From Anaeramoeba flamelloides (Eukaryota; Metamonada; Anaeramoebidae), in NCBI GenBank assembly GCA_027625915.1, contig JANTQA010000032.1:8618001-8682000 (forward strand): DNA of 64,000 nt, given 5' to 3'. Numbering within the stretch: the stretch's first letter is position 1; each line of letters begins with the position of its first letter. Shown one piece after another: positions 34,600 to 45,129 of this stretch. The translations under genes were made by a program, and so were the position numbers. The notes under the pieces were generated by a model. The model was given only the letters and a program-made list of their open reading frames with translations. It was not told the origin of the DNA and made no database searches.

Positions 34600-35120
34600 A
34601 AATTTTTAATCGATAAGGACTACATTTTCAGGTTAAAACGATGAAGAAATGTTTGATAAACATCCTGGAAGAGTTTAGTAATCTCAGAAATCTTTTACTC
34701 ATTGAAAATTCTTTTAGAAAAAATGTCCAATTTTCAACAATTTTTACCTTTTGAAAGATCATGCCAAAATTTGATTTTAATATTTTAGAATATCTATTTC
34801 AACTTTCTGAACTCACAGTATTTCCTCTGGCTGTTCTAAATATTTTTTACATTTACTTTTACAAGTTTTAAATGTTCCCCAATATGAACTTGTACTTGAA
34901 AATCCCCAAAAGTTATTTTTTTGTAATAATTTTTTTTTGTTATTTTCAATTTCCTTTTCATTGAAAAAGAAAGAAAAAAAGTATTCGTGCAAAGGTAAAG
35001 ATGATAAAAAATGTTCTTTTTTTTTTTATCTCCAATTTCTTCATAATGAAAATTCTTTTTGAGAAGTAAAAGTGAAATAACACAATAATAAAATACTCTC
35101 AAAAGTGAGAACATAGTTGT
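34600..35120 (-). repeat. inverted duplication D4, copy a (upstream of LRR fragment)
   Basis: Its reverse complement matches 63.2-63.95 kb. Shared blocks include AAGGTAAAGATGATAAAAAA, GAAAATTCTTTTTGAGA(T/A)GT, TTTTGAAAGATCATG and TTTCAACTTTCTGAACTC. The other copy carries about 230 bp of extra sequence. It lies immediately upstream of the secreted LRR gene. Confidence 0.7.
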
Positions 35121-35889
35121 TAAACTTGAATTGTGTAAAATAGTTTTTAAAAGCGAACTAAAATTTTTTTGAAATTTTTAGGATTATAAATATCAATAGA
35201 ATATAAACAAAAAAATGAGATCCGATTTATCTCTAAAAATAAACTATGAAATGTGAGTATATTTATAAAAAAAAGTACCATAGAGCTACCCAATTACCAA
35301 TTTGAATGATTCCGAATTCTAATTTTCAAGACGATAATGAAATTTTTGAACTGTAACTCTGGGAAGAACTTTTGAGAGATCTCAAAGATTTTTTTTTCTT
35401 TTTTCAAATGAGTTATTGTTATCAAAAATAATATGACAAAGTAATCAATTCTTTAAAAGAGGGAAATATTGCAAAATAATCAAAAATTAGATTCTTTCCA
35501 TCAAATCTCTTTGTACCAATATAAAACAATTTGGGGGATTTTTGGAAATGTAGATATTTATAGATTCTCGACCTTTGTAGACAATTTTTTTTTTCACAAT
35601 CTTCTTGAAAATGATAAATATTATCTGAGAGAAGCTAGACACTTCATTTATTATGACTTATTTTAAGTCTTGGTTTAAAAAGGTGATATTTGCGAAGTAA
35701 ATGTATATCATTTTTAATTTTCCATCACTTTGCTCCAAAAATAAATATAATTGGTGGAACCGAACCTAGGTCAGGTTTTTTATTGTAGAATTAGTTCCCT
35801 TAAAAAATCTACAAATATCGAAAATCTACAAAAATCTACAAAAATTATCATCAGCCATAATTCATGATAAATACAATAAATAAATGTAT

Positions 35890-36420
35890 TGTGAAATTAA
35901 CTAAATTTCATATTAAATGGCCCATGTTACATTTTAATTTTGAATTGGATTTGTATTGTTTTGAATTTTTCCCCTCACAATTAGAAGTTTGCAAATAAAT
36001 CATTTTTTCTCTTTTTTTATATTTTCCTTAATAATTTGTTAAAATGGAAAATGAAAATGAAAATTTGGAAAAAAGTAACAGGTGAATTAATAAAAAAATT
36101 GGTTTCAAATATGAAAAAGAGATTAGATTTAGTTATTGAAATGGAAGGGGAATCGATAAATTTGTTTTATTAATTTTTTAAAATTTCTATTTTTTATGTA
36201 ATGCTTCTTTCAAAATAATTCTCCCAATTTTTTTTAATTGTTTTTTTTTATTTTATTTTTCTTTTATTTTTAGTCGAAAAATAAATATCTCTTGATTATA
36301 GAACTGAATATTAAAATATAAATTCTTATATTATAATTGATAACTTCAATTATTAAAAATATTTTTCTTTAAAATTTGATTTTTAATTGGGTAAATTATT
36401 TTGAAATAGAGTTTATAATA
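35890..36420 (+). mobile_element. Tc1/mariner-like relic, copy 2
   Basis: Nearly collinear with copy 1. The short open stretch reads KIWKKVTGELIKKLV followed by SNMKKRLDLVIEMEGE, again the Tc1 transposase C-terminus, stopping at 36173. The Gly in EMEGE keeps the family's usual VI-x3-G better than copy 1. Its left end has TGGCCCAT; the right end (ACCCAAT in reverse) is diverged. Confidence 0.6.
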
Positions 36421-37579
36421 AAAGTAAAAGATTATTTTTATATCCAAATTTGTAGTTTTTGAAAATAATATCCTTTTCAATTATTATTTTTTTATTATTA
36501 TTTTATGTTAAAGAGATCCTCGAAAACTTTTTAGTTTTTTATTTGGAATTTATATTATTTAAGTTGGGTGAAATGATTCTTTTTTATATTATTTGAATTT
36601 TTTTCTTTAGTAATTTGAATTTTGTCATAGAAATTGATAATTAGTACTACTTTAAAAACATCAACTTTTAAAGTACAATCAGTTAATATTTTTTGAGGAT
36701 TTATTTTTACTCAGTCTATTTTCTTAAAAATATAAATATTTATGTTTTAATTTGGAATTTTTATTGAACTTAATTTTTTTATAATTTCATACATTAAAGG
36801 TTGAAAATTAAAGATTATTATGATTATTTTTTTTTTGCTATTTGTATTTTTTTGAACCAAGAAGGAGTTTTTCAAAACAAAATGTGGGATGTTAAAATCC
36901 CCTGTGAGTGTAAAAATAATTCATGTTGGTTACTAAAGTGTTAATGATTTTATTTGTAACATTTTTTGGATCAAATCAAATAGTTTTTCTTGAAATAAAT
37001 TGTTAAATGGAACCTTTTCCAATTGAAATTCAAAATATAAATTTTTGGTTTTATCTCGGTGTTTCGAGGTGGAAAAAATACCATTTTTTTATTAGGTGAG
37101 ATTTATAAAGGAAAAAAAGAAATATTTTTAAGAATTTTAAATTTATTCAAACCAAAAAATTGAAAAAAGAGATTATGAAAAATCAAATTTTTGAGAAAAA
37201 TTCGCTTAATGTTATGTTTCAAAAACCATATGAGTTGTTTGGAATTTCCAATATTTTTTATTTAGTTTAGTTATTAACATTCAGAGGGACTTTAATTTTA
37301 ACATAAAAAGGAAAAATTTAAGAAGATTGAAAAATTACCTACTTAAATTCTTTTCTTTTTTCCTAATAAAGGGGAAAATTGGTAAATGTACAACAAAATA
37401 TTGGCGTTTTTAAAAATTAACTTGTAATTTCATCTTTCCTCAAAAAAGAAATATCTTTTTTTATTAGTTGATATAATATATTTTTTGAAAAATCAAAAAA
37501 CTAAAGACCATCTAGTCTGGTGTTAAAATAACTTTTAAATCTATATGGACATTTTTTTGAAATCTAGAGCCTTTCTTAA

Positions 37580-38200
37580 GGGTCTAGTCATTTACTGTGA
37601 AAAGGCATCATATTCAAGGGGTGACCTGAGACCAAAAAGGGTATTGTGAAATAGGCCTTCTTTTGGTTGACAAAATTCAAATAACAAAAAAAAAAATTCC
37701 ATAGGATCTCTTTGACAAAAAATTCAACGAAGAAAAAGAGTTCTCAATTTCAAAAAATCAAAATTTTAAAAAAAAATTCATCTTTTCTCATTTTCTTTTT
37801 CAAAAGAGGTTAAATTTCTTCAATTTAAAACAAATTGATTTCTTGTATTTCGCAATCAATTTTATTCGATTTAGTATGATTTGTGGTTATTTTAAACCCC
37901 TCTAAATTTCACCAAGTAAGGATTAGGTAATAGTCTTTCAATAAAAATAACTCATTTGAAAAAAGAAAAAAAAGAAAAAAAAAGTCGCCAAGATCTCAAA
38001 AAGCGCCAAAGAGCGACACTTCAAAACTGACATAGTTGTTTTCAGAATTGTAATTCACGACCATTCTAATTGGAAATTGAGTGTCGATCTTTGGTGCTTT
38101 TTTCTAAAAATGTCCTCATTTTTAGTTGTTGATTTTTGGAGATCGATCGTACATCATAGGTTGGTTGGTTTTTGATTGGTGTTAGGTCCTCAATAAAATT
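37580..38200 (+). repeat. dispersed segment D3, copy a
   Basis: It matches 43.02-43.67 kb in order: CTAGTCA-TAC-GTGAA, TTC-TCAATTGAAAACAAATT-like, CCTCTAA-TTTCAC-AAGTAAG-ATTA, GATCTCAAAAAGC-CCAAAGAG, and AACT-ACATAGT-GTTTTCA-AATT. Near its end AAAAAGCGCCAAAGAGCGAC and GTCGATCTTTGGTGCTTTTT form a hairpin with about 25-bp arms. Confidence 0.6.
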
Positions 38201-39462
38201 ACTAAAAAGTTTTTTTCCATTTCCGAATAAAAAATTTCACCGTAATGACTCTACCCTTAACAAATATTTTTCCAAAAATAAGTCAAAAAATAGTTAAGAT
38301 TCAAAACCAAAAAAAAAAAATAAAAAATAACAAAATCTATTTGTCTTATGGTATATTAATGGCCCTATACTTTATTATATATGGTGTGTAAGAGTTGCTT
38401 TATATTTTTAAAAAATGGTCCTATGATTGATGGAGTGCTAATTTTAAGTGATTATATAGTAATTTTTAATTTTTTTTTTTTTTAAAATCCTCAAGGGTTG
38501 AATCCCGAAAAAGATTTCTCATAATATCCCAGTCCAACTTTTTATTAAAAATATCGATTGTGTTTACAGAGACACAATATAAAAAAAAATCTGAAGTATG
38601 TTGGGTATTTATTAATAGAGATTCTGTTCAAAAATGAAATCGATTTTATTTCTGTTCAAAAGTATTATTCTTAGAGTTCCCATACAATAAAAGAAAAAAA
38701 GAATCAAAGGAGCTAAAGGCACCAAGGTAACCAAGAAAAAAACAATAAAAACCAAAAATAATAAAAAAACACAAACTGCTTTGAAATAATTGTTCTGATT
38801 AATTGATAATTCAAAAATTCAACTAAAACAATGGTAAAAACTTTTAGACCATGCGATCTTTTAAAGCTAGAGTTGTTTATTGGGAATTATTTGAATATGA
38901 TCTTCATTTTTGAGGGTTAGAAAAAAATTATTATTAATCTTTTTCTTTCTTATCTTCATAATAAGCTTGTTAGTTTTTAGATATCTCAAAATTTCTAATT
39001 GGGGGATTTATCTTTAAAAAAAGGACTATTGATCCAAATTGTTGAATATTTTGATAAAGTATTGACTTTACAATTTAAATGAAACTTGGATCAAAAGGTC
39101 TGAGACAACTTGGTAAATTATAAATGTACCCCTTAAAAACAAAGTTTTAAATTCGACTCAAAAATTTGCATTTTAATCAATTCTTCTGAAAAAACGAATA
39201 GCTTGATCCACAAAAACTGTTAAAACATTGTTGTATCAAAAGAAAGTCAAGAAACCAATTTGTAATTCCCTTTTGAGATTGGTATTTTAAAAAAATTGGA
39301 TAACTTTTATAAAGCTTTTAGAATATTCACAAAGATTTTGAGTACTACTAAAAGGCAAACTCTTAATTGAAGTGAAAAATTTGGGAAAGGTACTTTATTT
39401 TTGATGATGGATAAAAATTAGAAAAAAAAATCATTTTTTTTGAAGTGCATTTATCACTCTTT

Positions 39463-42400
39463 ATGATCAAACAAACAAAATTCCAAAAAAAATTTAATTT
39501 GGAAGCAAAAACAAGAGTTGTTTCTTCGCATTCGTGTAACTATTTTAAAAAGCTTCCAAACAAAGGAAAGTTGTATCTCATCGAAAAAGAAGCAATTTTT
39601 TATTCAAAAATTGGTCGTATCAAATTAAGGATACCTTTACTTTCGATCTTATCTATTAAAAAAAAATCATCCTTTTTCCATCCTAACAGTCTGCACATAA
39701 TAACAATTGACAACAGTGAAGGTTATATTTTTTCTTCTTGTTCATCACATGATAATGCTTATAATAATCTTCTTTTATTATGGAGATTAGAAAACGAAAA
39801 TAGTAAGAAGAACAAGAAAACAGAAAAACGAAGTGAAAACAAAAAAGAAAAACGAAGTGAAAACAAAAAAAAAAATAGAAAAGAAAAAGAAAAAGAAAAA
39901 GAAAAAAGAAGAGAAGACAAAAAGGAAAAAGTACAAAAAAAAGAAAAAACCACTCGTAGCCAAAGTGAAAACCCATTTACAGAAGAATTTTCATCTGATC
40001 TCGAAACTGCTGTGGATGAAAACTCTGAAAATCTCTCGCTTAATTCATCAAAAAAAGGTGAATTTGAAAAAAAAGAAAAGTACCAGGACAAGCAAAGTCT
40101 CGAATCAAAAGGTAACGGAAAGGGAAATATGATTAAAAATAAAAAACAAGCACAAGAACACGAACAAAAACAAGAAGATGGTGATGATGATGAAGATGAA
40201 GAAGGTGAATTTGAAAATAAAAAATTAATTAGGATATTATCATCACAATTGGAATTAGAATTGAATAAAAGAAACCAAAACGATAATAACAAAACGAATA
40301 ATAATAACACTAACGAAACTAATGAGGAAAATCCTTTATATTTATTTCAAAATGATAAATTACCAAAAAAATTAAAAAAAAAAAATAAGAAAACAACCAA
40401 CAATAACGATTTCGAACAAATTCAAGAAAAAAACAAGAACGGAAAAGAAAATGAAAAAGGAAAGAATAAAAAAATGAAAAAGGAAAAGAAAATGAAAAAG
40501 AAAAATGAAAATGAAAATGAAAAAGAAAAGGAAAAGGATAAAGAAAACAAAACGAAAAAAGAAAAAAAAAAAGAAGAAGAAGAAAACGAAAAAGAAATTG
40601 ATTTGGACAAAAATTGGATCAAAATTGATCAGAAGACAAACAATAAAAACTTAAATAAAGAAGAAGAAAACGATGAAGTCAAAAAAGGTGAAGAAAATAA
40701 CAAAGAAAATGAAAATGAAAATGAAAAGGAAAACGAAAACGAAAAGGTCAAAGAAAAGGAAAAGGAAAAGGAAAAGGAAAAAGAAAAAGAAAAAATAGAA
40801 ATGCAAGGGTATTTAAGAATATTTGATTCAAAAATTAACCAATGGATTACAAGATATTTTGTTTTGACAAATTCTGAATTAAGTTATTACCATAATGAAT
40901 ATCGCTCAAAGGAATTAAGGAAATACAATTTGGATAATTGTCTTATTGATAAAACGATTCAAAATTTAAAAAATGTTAAGGGTTTTTTATTTCGCATTCG
41001 ATTAGAAAACGGCACTCAATTAAGATTGGTTGCCGATCGAAAAATTGAAATAAGAAAATGGATCAAAATAATTCAAAAGGCGTCAGTGATCGAAAATTCG
41101 AAGAGCAACAAAAATATAAATCAGTCCAATACAAAGCAATCAAAAAATAATAAATTGATTGAAAAAAATAAGAAAAGCAAATATTCGACTGAATTATCCA
41201 AATTTAATAAAGATCAGTTTTGGTCATATATTTTTGTTGAAAGGCTTGATTTAGAAAAAATTGAAACAGATATTAAAAAGGAAATTGAAAGGGAAAGAGA
41301 AAGAGAAAGAGTGAAGGGGAAGGAGAAGGAGAAGGGGAAGGGGGGCAGAAAGAAGAAGAAAGGAAGCAAATCAGATAATGAAAATAATTCTGATTTGGGC
41401 ACTGAAGACACAACTGAAAAGGATAGTGATTCGAATATTGGTAGCGAGGAGAATAGTGAAAAGGATAATTTGGAATCAAATTCTGCAAATAATAATGATA
41501 CCAATAACACAAACGCAAATGGGGGCGGAAACGAAGGCACAAAGGAAAATGCAAATGGAAACAAAGATGGTAAAATTCAATTCATAATGCCACAGCAATG
41601 CGACTCTGATGCAAAGCTCGCGGACTCTTCTGATTATATTGAAATCCTCGATCTTGAATTAAATGCAACAGCCTTGACATGCTTCCAAGTCTTTTTCTAT
41701 CAGACAAGTTTTTATACAAGCTATTATAATACTATTAATGCAATTGATCTTCGATTTGAAAATTGGAAAAAAATCGAAAAGGGGATCTATTATCGGAAAA
41801 CTTATTCGAGCCCAGAAATCAAAGGCGCTGGGCCTTTAATGTCCGGTAAAAAGGCCTTGCTAACAGAAAACCAAAAATTGTTATGGAAAAATAATAAAGA
41901 ATTCCAGATGAGTATAAAATGCGACTTGAAAGACGCGCCGTTTTCAGATTCCTTCCATAATATGTATCACTTTGATTTTAAAGAGAATGAAAATGGCAAA
42001 ACCCATGTCACCATTAGTATGAAGATTTTATTTGTCAAATTTTGTATTGCCAAGAAAATCATCAAAGACAAAACGGCACTCAATCAAAAAAATGCCATGA
42101 AGGTTTGGGGTGAACTTTCAACAACGTTTTTAAATAAATTTATTCAAAGGAATGATGATATAGGATTAAATATTGGCCAACATCAATTTATTAGTTTAAA
42201 TGATATTGAAAATATCAAAGTAGCTCAATCCTCGAAGCGTGCGGGTTCTAATAATAAAGACGAAAGGGGGGGAGGAGGAGGAGGAGGAGAAGAAGAAGAA
42301 GAAGAAGAGGTGCAAACCGAAGAGCAAATCATACCAAATGTGCAGACGAAAAAATTGAATTTTAAAATAAAACAAATAATATTTTTTGTTCTTTTATTTA

Positions 42401-42798
42401 TTTCAATGATATTCTTTTGTGAAATGATCTATAGAAAAAGAATTAATTTGGGTGTCAAGGAAATCGAAAACTTGAAAAATCAAACAGAGTTTTTAAATGA
42501 GCAACTAAAATTATTACTAATGCAAAATAAGCAACCCTTTGATGAAAAATCCAATTTCCAGCAATTCGACCATTTAAAAAAAAGCCATTCAATGCTAAAT
42601 GATTTAAATTTTTGGTCAAAAATACTCGTGGATCTAAATAAATATATCATCCGAAATCAAGAGAACGTAGAAGATTTAAACAACCAAATTTTTGATTCAG
42701 AAACAAAAGCAAAGCAACTTATATTAGAATTTGAAAAATATTACGAACAAATCCAACTTTTGAAAAAATACAAGCAAACCCATTTAAAAAATGATTAA
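39463..42798 (+). CDS. GRAM-PH-VASt-TM protein (LAM/GRAMD1-like lipid transfer)
   Basis: The protein has 1111 aa from the ATG at 39463, just before KFQKKFNLEAK. Residues 5-110 form a GRAM domain (FNLEAKTRVVSSHSC, KGKLYLIEKEAIFYS, LSIKKKS). Residues 115-440 are almost entirely Lys/Glu/Asn low complexity. A PH domain covers about 446-540 (MQGYLRIFD, WITRYFVLTNSELSYY, and the terminal Trp in EIRKWIKII). A second acidic N/S spacer follows. Residues 720-905 form a VASt (StART-like) domain: LNATALTCFQVFF, FENWKKIEKGIYYRKTYSSP, FHNMYHFDF. A single TM segment lies at about 967-990 (IIFFVLLFISMIFFC) and a coiled-coil tail reaches the C-terminus. Relatives (yeast Lam/Ysp2, animal GRAMD1/Aster) sit in the ER, bind anionic lipid at contact sites and move sterol to the ER. 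The added PH domain and C-terminal coiled coil deserve notice. Confidence 0.88.
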   Translation: MIKQTKFQKKFNLEAKTRVVSSHSCNYFKKLPNKGKLYLIEKEAIFYSKIGRIKLRIPLLSILSIKKKSSFFHPNSLHIITIDNSEGYIFSSCSSHDNAYNNLLLLWRLENENSKKNKKTEKRSENKKEKRSENKKKNRKEKEKEKEKRREDKKEKVQKKEKTTRSQSENPFTEEFSSDLETAVDENSENLSLNSSKKGEFEKKEKYQDKQSLESKGNGKGNMIKNKKQAQEHEQKQEDGDDDEDEEGEFENKKLIRILSSQLELELNKRNQNDNNKTNNNNTNETNEENPLYLFQNDKLPKKLKKKNKKTTNNNDFEQIQEKNKNGKENEKGKNKKMKKEKKMKKKNENENEKEKEKDKENKTKKEKKKEEEENEKEIDLDKNWIKIDQKTNNKNLNKEEENDEVKKGEENNKENENENEKENENEKVKEKEKEKEKEKEKEKIEMQGYLRIFDSKINQWITRYFVLTNSELSYYHNEYRSKELRKYNLDNCLIDKTIQNLKNVKGFLFRIRLENGTQLRLVADRKIEIRKWIKIIQKASVIENSKSNKNINQSNTKQSKNNKLIEKNKKSKYSTELSKFNKDQFWSYIFVERLDLEKIETDIKKEIERERERERVKGKEKEKGKGGRKKKKGSKSDNENNSDLGTEDTTEKDSDSNIGSEENSEKDNLESNSANNNDTNNTNANGGGNEGTKENANGNKDGKIQFIMPQQCDSDAKLADSSDYIEILDLELNATALTCFQVFFYQTSFYTSYYNTINAIDLRFENWKKIEKGIYYRKTYSSPEIKGAGPLMSGKKALLTENQKLLWKNNKEFQMSIKCDLKDAPFSDSFHNMYHFDFKENENGKTHVTISMKILFVKFCIAKKIIKDKTALNQKNAMKVWGELSTTFLNKFIQRNDDIGLNIGQHQFISLNDIENIKVAQSSKRAGSNNKDERGGGGGGGEEEEEEEVQTEEQIIPNVQTKKLNFKIKQIIFFVLLFISMIFFCEMIYRKRINLGVKEIENLKNQTEFLNEQLKLLLMQNKQPFDEKSNFQQFDHLKKSHSMLNDLNFWSKILVDLNKYIIRNQENVEDLNNQIFDSETKAKQLILEFEKYYEQIQLLKKYKQTHLKND

Positions 42799-43021
42799 CT
42801 TAGTTTGGTATTATTTATATTATTGTATGGTTAGCAAATAAGTACATTTTATTTATTTATTATTTAGTTGAATTTTTTTATTTTTTTCATTTTAATGAAA
42901 AAAGAATAAAGTTGTATATTATTATGTTTTCAAAAGATGATTTTTTTTTTCATTTTTTTAAAAAGTTTTGTTGATCTGTAATTCATAGAAATCATAATAA
43001 GTTTTTTTTTTTTGAATTAAA

Positions 43022-43670
43022 GATCTAGTCACCTACCGTGAATTTGCCCCGTGTGTAAGTAGCGAATTGTCATGAAAAATGGGATTGCAAAATTGAACTT
43101 CCTATGCTCACAAAAATTCAAAGAGAATAAAAACGGAAATAATCATATGATCTCAGAGAATTGAGCTCAGAGAATTTACCAAAAATTCAATTCATATTAA
43201 AGAAAAAGTTGAATTGAATTTACCATTCTAAATATTCAATTTATAAAAAAAAAAAAAACTTATTTCGTTTTTTTATATTTTCAAATGCCTGATTTTTCTT
43301 CAATTGAAAACAAATTATTTTTTTCTAGTAAATTTATGAATTGAGTTCAATTTAATTTAAATTTGTGGATATTTTGTAAACCTCTAACTTTGACAAAGTA
43401 AGATTATTTATCATGCTTGTAAGAAAAAATAGCTGATTTAAAATCGAAAAAAACCAATAAAACTATATTTGGGATCTCAAAAAGCACCAAAGAGAAACAT
43501 TTTGAAACTAACATAGTGGTTTTCAAAATTATATTTTCTAATGATTTAATTGAAAAACTGAGTGTTACTCGTTTATATCTTATTTCTATAAATGGTTTTG
43601 TTTTTGATTGTTGATTTTAGGAAATTTATTGTCCAACACATACAGATTTTTTTAGTTTGGAATTATATGA
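43022..43670 (+). repeat. dispersed segment D3, copy b
   Basis: Counterpart of 37.58-38.20 kb in the same orientation. The two copies flank the GRAM-PH-VASt gene on both sides. The hairpin of copy a is largely decayed here. Confidence 0.6.
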
Positions 43671-44125
43671 TACGACGACCCAAAAAACACTAAAAATCGA
43701 AAACTCATCAAATACCCTCCATTAAAAAAATTAAAAAAACTAAATGAAAAAATTAAAATAAATAAAGTTTCAATTTAACTTTTTCTTGAAAACATTTTTT
43801 ACCAAAATAATTGAATACAAAGTTGAAATTATGTATATTTTTAAACTAAAATTCAAAATTTAGCACACAGCTAAAACGTTCCAAACAATCACAATAATAC
43901 AATTTCATTGAAATTGGAGATACCTTTGATTTTTGTAAAATATGAAAATCATTTTTTCATCTTTTAGTTTTTGTGTTCTTTTCATTGTTTGAATTACGTA
44001 ATTTGTTTCGTTGGATCAAAATTTTTTTCAACCATCGATATTAGGTTAAAGTTGAGTTGTACAAAATAGAAGAACTCAAATAAAATTAGTTTGTAGTATC
44101 TAACTATTTGATCGATCAATATTCC

Positions 44126-44324
44126 TACAGTCAGTTTCACTTTTAAGACACAAACTTTCAACGAAATTTAAGGCACAAAAAAATCTCAAATTAAGGCACA
44201 AAATTTCGAATTTTTTTTTACAATTTATTTTTACTAGAATTTGAATTTTGTGCTTTAATTTGAGATTTTTTTTGAGCCTTAAATTTCGTTGAAAGTTTGG
44301 GCCTTAAAAGTGAAACTGACTGTA
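44126..44324. repeat. MITE-A copy 3
   Basis: TA-flanked palindromic element with intact tips CAGTCAGTTTCACTTTTAAG and AAAGTGAAACTGACTG. Confidence 0.92.
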
Positions 44325-44703
44325 ATAGAATTTCAACAAATTTACTAATACATTTTTTTGTTTTGCTCTCTCCAAAAGTTTTTACAGACCCATGATTTAT
44401 TTGTATTGATAATTATTTATTTATTGTTTGCAAGTATTGTAATTTATAAACAAGTGTTAACATTTCAATTAGTGAATGGTTCTAAATTGGTAAATCTTCT
44501 TGAATTGATTAAATAAGTTTTTTTTTTTATTTTTTATACTTTTTACTCTTTCAACTTTACTCTTCCCAAATGAAGAAAAACACTATGTTTCTATCTAAGA
44601 TTCCATAAATCTTTTCTTATGATGAATTGCTAACTATCATTAAACAAGAAGTCGAAGTACTTCCATCAATACAATTCATTATGAATCAAAAAGATAATGA
44701 TAA

Positions 44704-44904
44704 TACAGTCAGTTTCACTTTTAAGACACAAACTTTCAACGAAATTTAAGGCTCAAAAAAAATCTCAAATTAAGTCACAAAATTCAAATTCTAGTAAAAT
44801 AATTTGTGAAAATTAAAATTCCAAAAAATTGTACTTTAATTTGAGATTTTTTTGTGCCTTAAATTTTGTTGAAAGTTTGTGCCTTAAAAGTGAAATTGAC
44901 TGTA
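44704..44904. repeat. MITE-A copy 4
   Basis: Same family and length as copy 3, TA-flanked, right tip AAAGTGAAATTGACTG. Confidence 0.92.
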
Positions 44905-45129
44905 ATATTATAATTCTAAAATTTAAAAAGAAAGAAGAAGCACTAAGAGTAGAAAAAAAAATAAAATAAACAAAAATTTTCAACAGAAAACTTAATTTTC
45001 AAGACTAAAAACCAAGTAAAAAAAGCTTTACAAAAAACAATTCACAAAATGTGAAAAATACAAAATTTTAAAAAAAATTTTTTTTTTGATAAAAAATCGA
45101 AAATTGAGAATAACTTCTAAACTAGAGGA

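Larger units (their letters stand above)
34419..39462. other. interval with duplicated segments
   Basis: It holds the upstream duplication (34.6-35.1 kb), the second Tc1-like relic and dispersed segment D3. A minus-strand open frame at 34.84-35.11 kb with a hydrophobic start is not preserved in frame in its duplicate, so I do not call it a gene. The remainder (36.4-37.5 and 38.2-39.4 kb) shows nothing recognisable. Confidence 0.5.
42799..45120. other. interval with D3 copy and two MITE-A elements
   Basis: After the lipid-transfer gene come a T-rich 3' flank, dispersed segment D3 (43.0-43.7 kb) and two MITE-A elements only about 380 bp apart. No gene was recognised. Confidence 0.55.

Noticed and set aside
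34836-35114. 92-codon minus-strand frame with a hydrophobic N-terminus
   Set aside because: The inverted duplicate at 63.2-63.7 kb matches at the DNA level but shifts and stops the frame, so selection on the protein is unlikely.
35755-35785. GGTTCGGTTCC (minus strand) as a second B box
   Set aside because: It has one mismatch to the consensus, and there is no A box or cloverleaf in the expected distance.
39683-41564. Long antisense Ser/Phe-rich frames under the GRAM-PH-VASt gene
   Set aside because: They mirror the Lys/Glu low-complexity codons of the sense strand; the sense frame has three recognisable domains.
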